From assembly GCA_014773175.1 (NCBI GenBank), contig VXCM01000450.1, forward strand, positions 1 to 64,000: a DNA stretch of 64,000 nt, read 5' to 3'. The notes under the pieces were generated by a model. The model saw only the letters and a list, made by a program, of their open reading frames with translations. It ran no database searches and was not told the origin of the DNA. Made by a program: the position numbers and the translations under genes. The DNA comes from Lucifuga dentata (lineage: Eukaryota; Chordata; Actinopteri; Ophidiiformes; Bythitidae). Shown here one piece after another: positions 60,001 through 64,000 of the stretch (the first letter of the stretch is position 1; every line of letters starts with the position of its first letter).

Positions 60001-60925
60001 CTTATCACTATTGTAAAAAAAAACCCCCAACCATTTCTAATGTGGTCTAACAGAGAGATGTGGACAGCAGTAGGATGCTGGATTTGAATACAAACTAACT
60101 TGGCTCAGCCATCTCCAGATTCTGTGGTGTTAAAGCTCTGGCTGGCTTCTGCTCATCTTTGTTCTGCACATTAAATTAATCAGATCCTCTTAATGACACC
60201 GTTAAGACTTGCGCAGTGATAGCAGGCGAGCTTTCAATAATCAACTCCAGACTTGATGAAAACAAGAAATATTGCTATTTTTATTAGCTGTCAAATATCT
60301 TTAAACCTAAGGTGCAATGTAATGTAATATAAATGAAAAACATTCTTCCATAACAGCTATCACTTTTAAATTGATAGACAGGTCTTTTAATACAGGGACA
60401 ACACTAATTTAAATGACTAACATTTTATGATCCTTTTAAAGGCAACATAACATCAGGAAGGTTAGTAAAAATATCAGTAAAATAGGCCTCCATTTTAAAT
60501 TTTGATCACTAATGAACAGATTTTTTTTTGTTATCATTTAAATAAGCTCTTCAATTATAAATGTGAATTTAGATCAAATTCATATGGTAAATAGGGATTT
60601 GACAAATTTACTTTGCAAACATTTAGTCTTGGCAGTTTCAAGAAATGTGAGATTAATCAACTAGCAAATGATATCAATATTGATGGAAAAAATAAAGTGC
60701 CTGTGTTTACCTCCAAATGAGCCTCTAGTGCCTGGATGCATTGGATCAATGTGTTGTAACTGATGTTGTCTCATTGCGCTGAGTATCATGGCTTTCTGGG
60801 AACAAAACTCTCTGGAGATGAAGTTGACATAAATCCAATGGTGCAAGGATGGTGTGCATTTGTGATTCATTCAGTCTGCTGTGGCTGATTTTTGTCTTTT
60901 AAATATTACTGTCATTTAAAGATTA
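54061..60925. other. Long non-coding stretch, mostly unique
   Basis: No gene supported. It holds a GAT/GGT-rich spot near 57405-57430, a CA run near 58000-58021, a T run with N at 59070, T runs around N at 59255 and a 25-A run at about 59861-59885. The reverse frames at 55016-55330 and 56594-56896 (about 100 codons each) show no recognisable domain. Confidence 0.5.
59241..59270. repeat. Poly-T duplicated around a single N
   Basis: T runs ending in C flank N at 59255. A nearby single N at 59070 ends another T run. Confidence 0.85.
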
Positions 60926-61078
60926 CATGGCAGCAAGATAGAGACCTGCACACTATTTAAAAATCCAAGTAGGAAAAACTCATCTTCAAGACATCTGAGT
61001 TTTATTGAGCACCTTGGAATTTCTTCCAAGCCTCCTTGGATTTTTAAACTGTGTGCAGATCTCTCTTTTGCTGCCATG
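60926..61078. mobile_element. 153-bp inverted-repeat element (MITE-like fold-back)
   Basis: The left arm 60926-60968 ('catggcagcaagatagagac' ... 'tttaaaaatccaa') and the right arm 61036-61078 ('ttggatttttaaactgtgtg' ... 'ttttgctgccatg') are reverse complements over 43 positions with only a handful of mismatches. A ~67-base interior separates them. No clear target duplication could be defined ('gatta' at left, 'aaatt' at right). Confidence 0.75.
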
Positions 61079-61260
61079 AAATTCTTACTGATTAGAGACT
61101 ACGCACCTGTTTTCAATTGCTCAGTAGGACTGAACAAGAGCGCAACAGCACTTGGAAATTTGTACTGTAATGTAAATAAATCCTCTACATCTAGACGTCC
61201 CACATACCTCCACAATTTATGATTCAAATGATGCTAGGTTCTCAGATTACACTCTATGAT

Positions 61261-61840
61261 ATAAAGAAGCTCAAGGTGATTTTGAATGTTTGAGCCCAAT
61301 AAATACAATCCACATTAACGCTAAGTTACTGCCAACCATTTTCCAAGACATACTACTGGAGTGGTATATTTTAGATTTGTTTTTCCAACCTTGCAGACTA
61401 CCAGTGGTTTCAGTTCATTCCAGTATTAAAATCAATTTGTAGAGACTTGAAACATGTTTGAGATTAAGTAATCCATAATGCACCAAACCTTGCTCTTATT
61501 TTAGTCAAAGTTAGATAATTTAACTGGCCCAACACAGAGCTACACAGAAGAAAATGTATGTCTCCACCAGGGAATGTAGTCCCAGGAGAATGGCTATTAC
61601 AGAGAAATTAGAAATGACTGTGCCTTCTATATTCAGACATACGTGTTAGCAGATGAAACACTGAATTTTAAGATGGATGCACCTGAATATTTAATTTTGA
61701 AAAATTAGGGGCTTTGGAAAAATAACAGGAAATCTAAAATATAGTTTTATGTTTTGGAAAATGGATGTCAGTAATGTGACATGTATGCGGGTAGTATTTA
61801 TTAGGCTTAAACATGCAATATCATTGATGTGGTCCTTTAA
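61261..61840 (+). mobile_element. TTAA-flanked MITE-like DNA transposon, copy G
   Basis: The right end is intact ('tcattgatgtggtcct' then TTAA at 61837-61840). The left end has decayed ('ataaagaagctcaaggtga' where TTAAAGGA is expected). The interior shows the family's 'gaatgtagtcccaggagaat' and 'caaccattttccaagacat'. About 580 bp, no coding capacity. Confidence 0.85.
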
Positions 61841-61994
61841 CTTGGGTTCAGTATACATTTAAATGCATCAAATTCCATCTCTTACATTTTGTTTTGCATT
61901 TGTGCTGTAACAGATTAGGCTCTAAAACACAAAGCTGAAGGATAAACAGCCTTTGGGGGCTCTATTGCTTTAATTAATACTGAGGGGGAGCTTG

Positions 61995-62031
61995 ACAGCT
62001 GTGATGGCAATAGAATGGCCATCACAGCTGT
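61995..62031. repeat. Perfect 14-bp hairpin
   Basis: 'acagctgtgatggc' (61995-62008) and 'gccatcacagctgt' (62018-62031) are exact reverse complements with a 9-base loop. Confidence 0.88.
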
Positions 62032-63444
62032 GTGGGGCAAAAGGAGGAATGTGAAGGAGTGTTTGACAGAAGAGGCCATGTGCAGAAATAAACTGACAGG
62101 TGGTTGGCCTGATCCAGAGCCAGGCTGCCAAAATGAGTTTGCCTTTGGGAGCTCCAGAGAAACATGACAGTAGTAATGAAATGGCATGGTCTAAATATGT
62201 AACGTTCCTAAAAAGAACATCACAAGGGCAGGAATAATAAACAGTCTTATGGTACCCAATATAGAGTTTCATGAATGGTAGGTAGTTTTTCCAGTTGACC
62301 AGTTTTGATTTAACATCCCAGCATATGCAGACCACAAGCTTTTCTCATTTAGTCAGCAAAAGGTAGGAAAATAATGTATTAAGACATCTGTTCAACTATT
62401 TTGCAACCATCCTGTGGGATGATTTAAACTTCACTGGACATTTTAATACCTGGATGAATCTACACCTACAATTTCCACAGTTTGTCTTCATCTTGTACAT
62501 TATTCAAAATCTCTAACTCTTGTCCTCTAAAATTCGGAATATTTTTGTCTGCAATTATATTGTGACTGCGATTATAATGTCAAACAATAATTAGGGAAAG
62601 CAGTGACACTGATCCTGTAAATGATACAAAATACTACTTTCAAATATGTGTGGAATCAAATGGAATCAAAAAAATTTGCATATTGAATCCTTAATGTACC
62701 TTTTTATGGTGTAACATGTTATATAACACATCACCAAAATAGGACATCACTTTTAAAATTTATGAGTTGGAAATTGCTCCCCTTGGGTTTGCATCCGTGT
62801 ACTTGTCTCACAGTTTTGTTTTGTTTTTTTTTAATTTTGTCAACACTTTATCTCCTTCGTCTTCCTTGGCTCTAAATATGTTCAGATGCTGAGATTTTAG
62901 ACTGGCTTTCATGTTTATACATGAACTGAATCTGTCTTTCCCTGGAAAGGCTGATCTCCTGTAGATCAGCAGCGGAGCTCTCATAGTTTTGCTACAGCTT
63001 CAACAACTTGACGTATCTCTTGATGTTTTTGGTTCACTGTAGGAAGTGCTCTGAATTCTTCTTTGCTTCTCGGAAGTACAAGCAGACACCCACAGGTGCA
63101 ACAACATAAGACTGTCATGAATGCACGAATGGAAAGGACTTTATTTATTTTTTTTTTTTTAAGGAAAGCTTTTTCTAGCTGTCCGCAAGCATACAACCAT
63201 TTGTCACAACATTTTATTGTATAAAACCTCTTCATGCATACAGTGTATGGAAACATACTGACATCCAACAAAAATATATCCAACCACATATTCTCTGCTC
63301 GTCAAAACTTCTCTTTCTATAGCTGGCTATTGTGGCCAGACTGAATTCATGATTTTTTTCATACTATAATGTAGCAGTTATGATCCTTCCTTCACAGACC
63401 ACATGATCCTTGAATGAAGATATCAGCCACCTGCAACAACTTGC

Positions 63445-63481
63445 AAAAAAAAAAAAAAAAAAANAAAAAAAAAAAAAAAAA
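63445..63481. repeat. Poly-A tract with single N
   Basis: A runs of about 17-19 bases flank N at 63464. Confidence 0.92.
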
Positions 63482-64000
63482 GTCATTTTTCTCTCAATCA
63501 TTCCTCATTCAGTGTCCATATCATAGATGCATTAAAAGGACTGCATCCCATTCAATCCTGTGAAAGTTGCTCACCCAGTACAAAAACAAAAGTGGGGTTT
63601 TCAGGCTTCCACTTCTTCTTTTTGGACCAAACAGCAGCTGTCCACAGCCACCAATTGGGCATATAGAAAATATCAATAAGACTCTTAGTGGTTTTTATAT
63701 TGCATATTTATATTAACATAGAATTAGATGGCTCTGTGTGGGAAAGCATCTCTCAAAGTGAAAAACCTACAGAGAAATATCACTAATTTTTGCAGCTCTG
63801 CAGAGCTTTAAGTCCTTTTTAGCTCCTTGTTTTGGTTTATGACTTGTATGGCTGCATCTCAACAGTTCTCACCAACCCCTGATATAAAAACCAAAGGGAG
63901 CAAGATCTCACCAGCCGACTGTACGATACCTGTCTAGCATGAAATGATTGCAAGACAGCTGATGAAGAAAGGGAAGCATTTAACAAGATAAAAGTAAAGA

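Larger units (their letters stand above)
61841..64000. other. Non-coding stretch to the window end
   Basis: Contains a 14-bp perfect hairpin (61995-62031), a T run near 63148-63160 and an A tract with N at 63464. Overlapping reverse frames at 61915-62335 (90 and 121 codons) and 62981-63289 show no recognisable domain. No gene supported. Confidence 0.5.

Noticed and set aside
61915..62335. Reverse frames of 90 and 121 codons
   Set aside because: They overlap in different phases across a perfect hairpin and have no recognisable domain.
1..64000. tRNA, rRNA, snRNA genes, CRISPR arrays, bacterial operons or plasmid features
   Set aside because: I looked for A/B-box tRNA patterns, conserved snRNA starts and regularly spaced direct repeats on both strands and saw none. 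Sequence texture is vertebrate.

Overview
The window is eukaryotic, almost certainly from a ray-finned (teleost) fish. It is AT-rich and full of dinucleotide microsatellites and A/T tracts. It also carries several dispersed repeats that I recognise from fish genomes: LINE 3' ends with GGAT/ATGG tails, a 'ggtggcactgg...catcctctgggga' repeat, a decayed hAT transposon, and MITE-like elements. I found no operons, ribosome binding sites, CRISPR arrays, tRNA or rRNA genes, and no protein-coding gene that I can support. The longer open frames are low-complexity translations, lie inside GC-rich retroposon sequence, or have no recognisable domain. The window is best read as intergenic or intronic DNA. 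Host exons, if any, are short and cannot be called from sequence alone.

Layout. 0-8.4 kb: simple repeats, a fold-back duplication (3.46 kb) and the first two copies of a TTAA-flanked ~600-bp DNA transposon family (3.84 and 6.88 kb). 8.4-9.9 kb: a LINE 3' fragment, a decayed hAT transposase N-terminus and a common fish repeat. 10-18 kb: a short perfect hairpin, a truncated TTAA-family copy on the minus strand, two further LINE 3' ends in opposite orientations and a small terminal-inverted-repeat element (17.64 kb). 18.3-18.95 kb: an LTR-like stretch followed by a ~200-bp alternating pyrimidine/purine tract. 22.2-24.2 kb: a candidate 1.9-kb LTR-type unit with TG...CA ends and a 4-bp target duplication. 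24.6-30 kb: three more TTAA-family copies, one reduced to its two terminal arms. 31.2-31.8 kb: a cluster of perfect hairpins beside a (GT)n/(ATAGAT)n tract. 32.1-33.05 kb: a GC-rich poly-A retroposon with a clear 16-bp target-site duplication, interrupted by a 77-N gap. 33.13-33.81 kb: a TA-type MITE. 34-60 kb: mostly unique sequence with scattered A/T tracts, a 31-bp tandem repeat, one CpG-rich island-like segment with a CRE/E-box (49.4-49.8 kb) and a few candidate conserved-element stretches. 60.9-64 kb: a 153-bp inverted-repeat element, the seventh TTAA-family copy and another perfect hairpin.

Assembly. Eighteen single-N positions occur. Four of them are flanked on both sides by the same 65-66 bases, and most of the others by the same homopolymer. 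This looks like unmerged contig-end overlaps, so those tandem duplications should not be read as biology. There is also one 77-N gap at 32940-33016.

The most useful observations are the seven-copy TTAA family with ~95-bp terminal inverted repeats, the 16-bp-TSD retroposon, the LTR-type unit, and the repeated occurrence of short perfect fold-backs in otherwise unique DNA.
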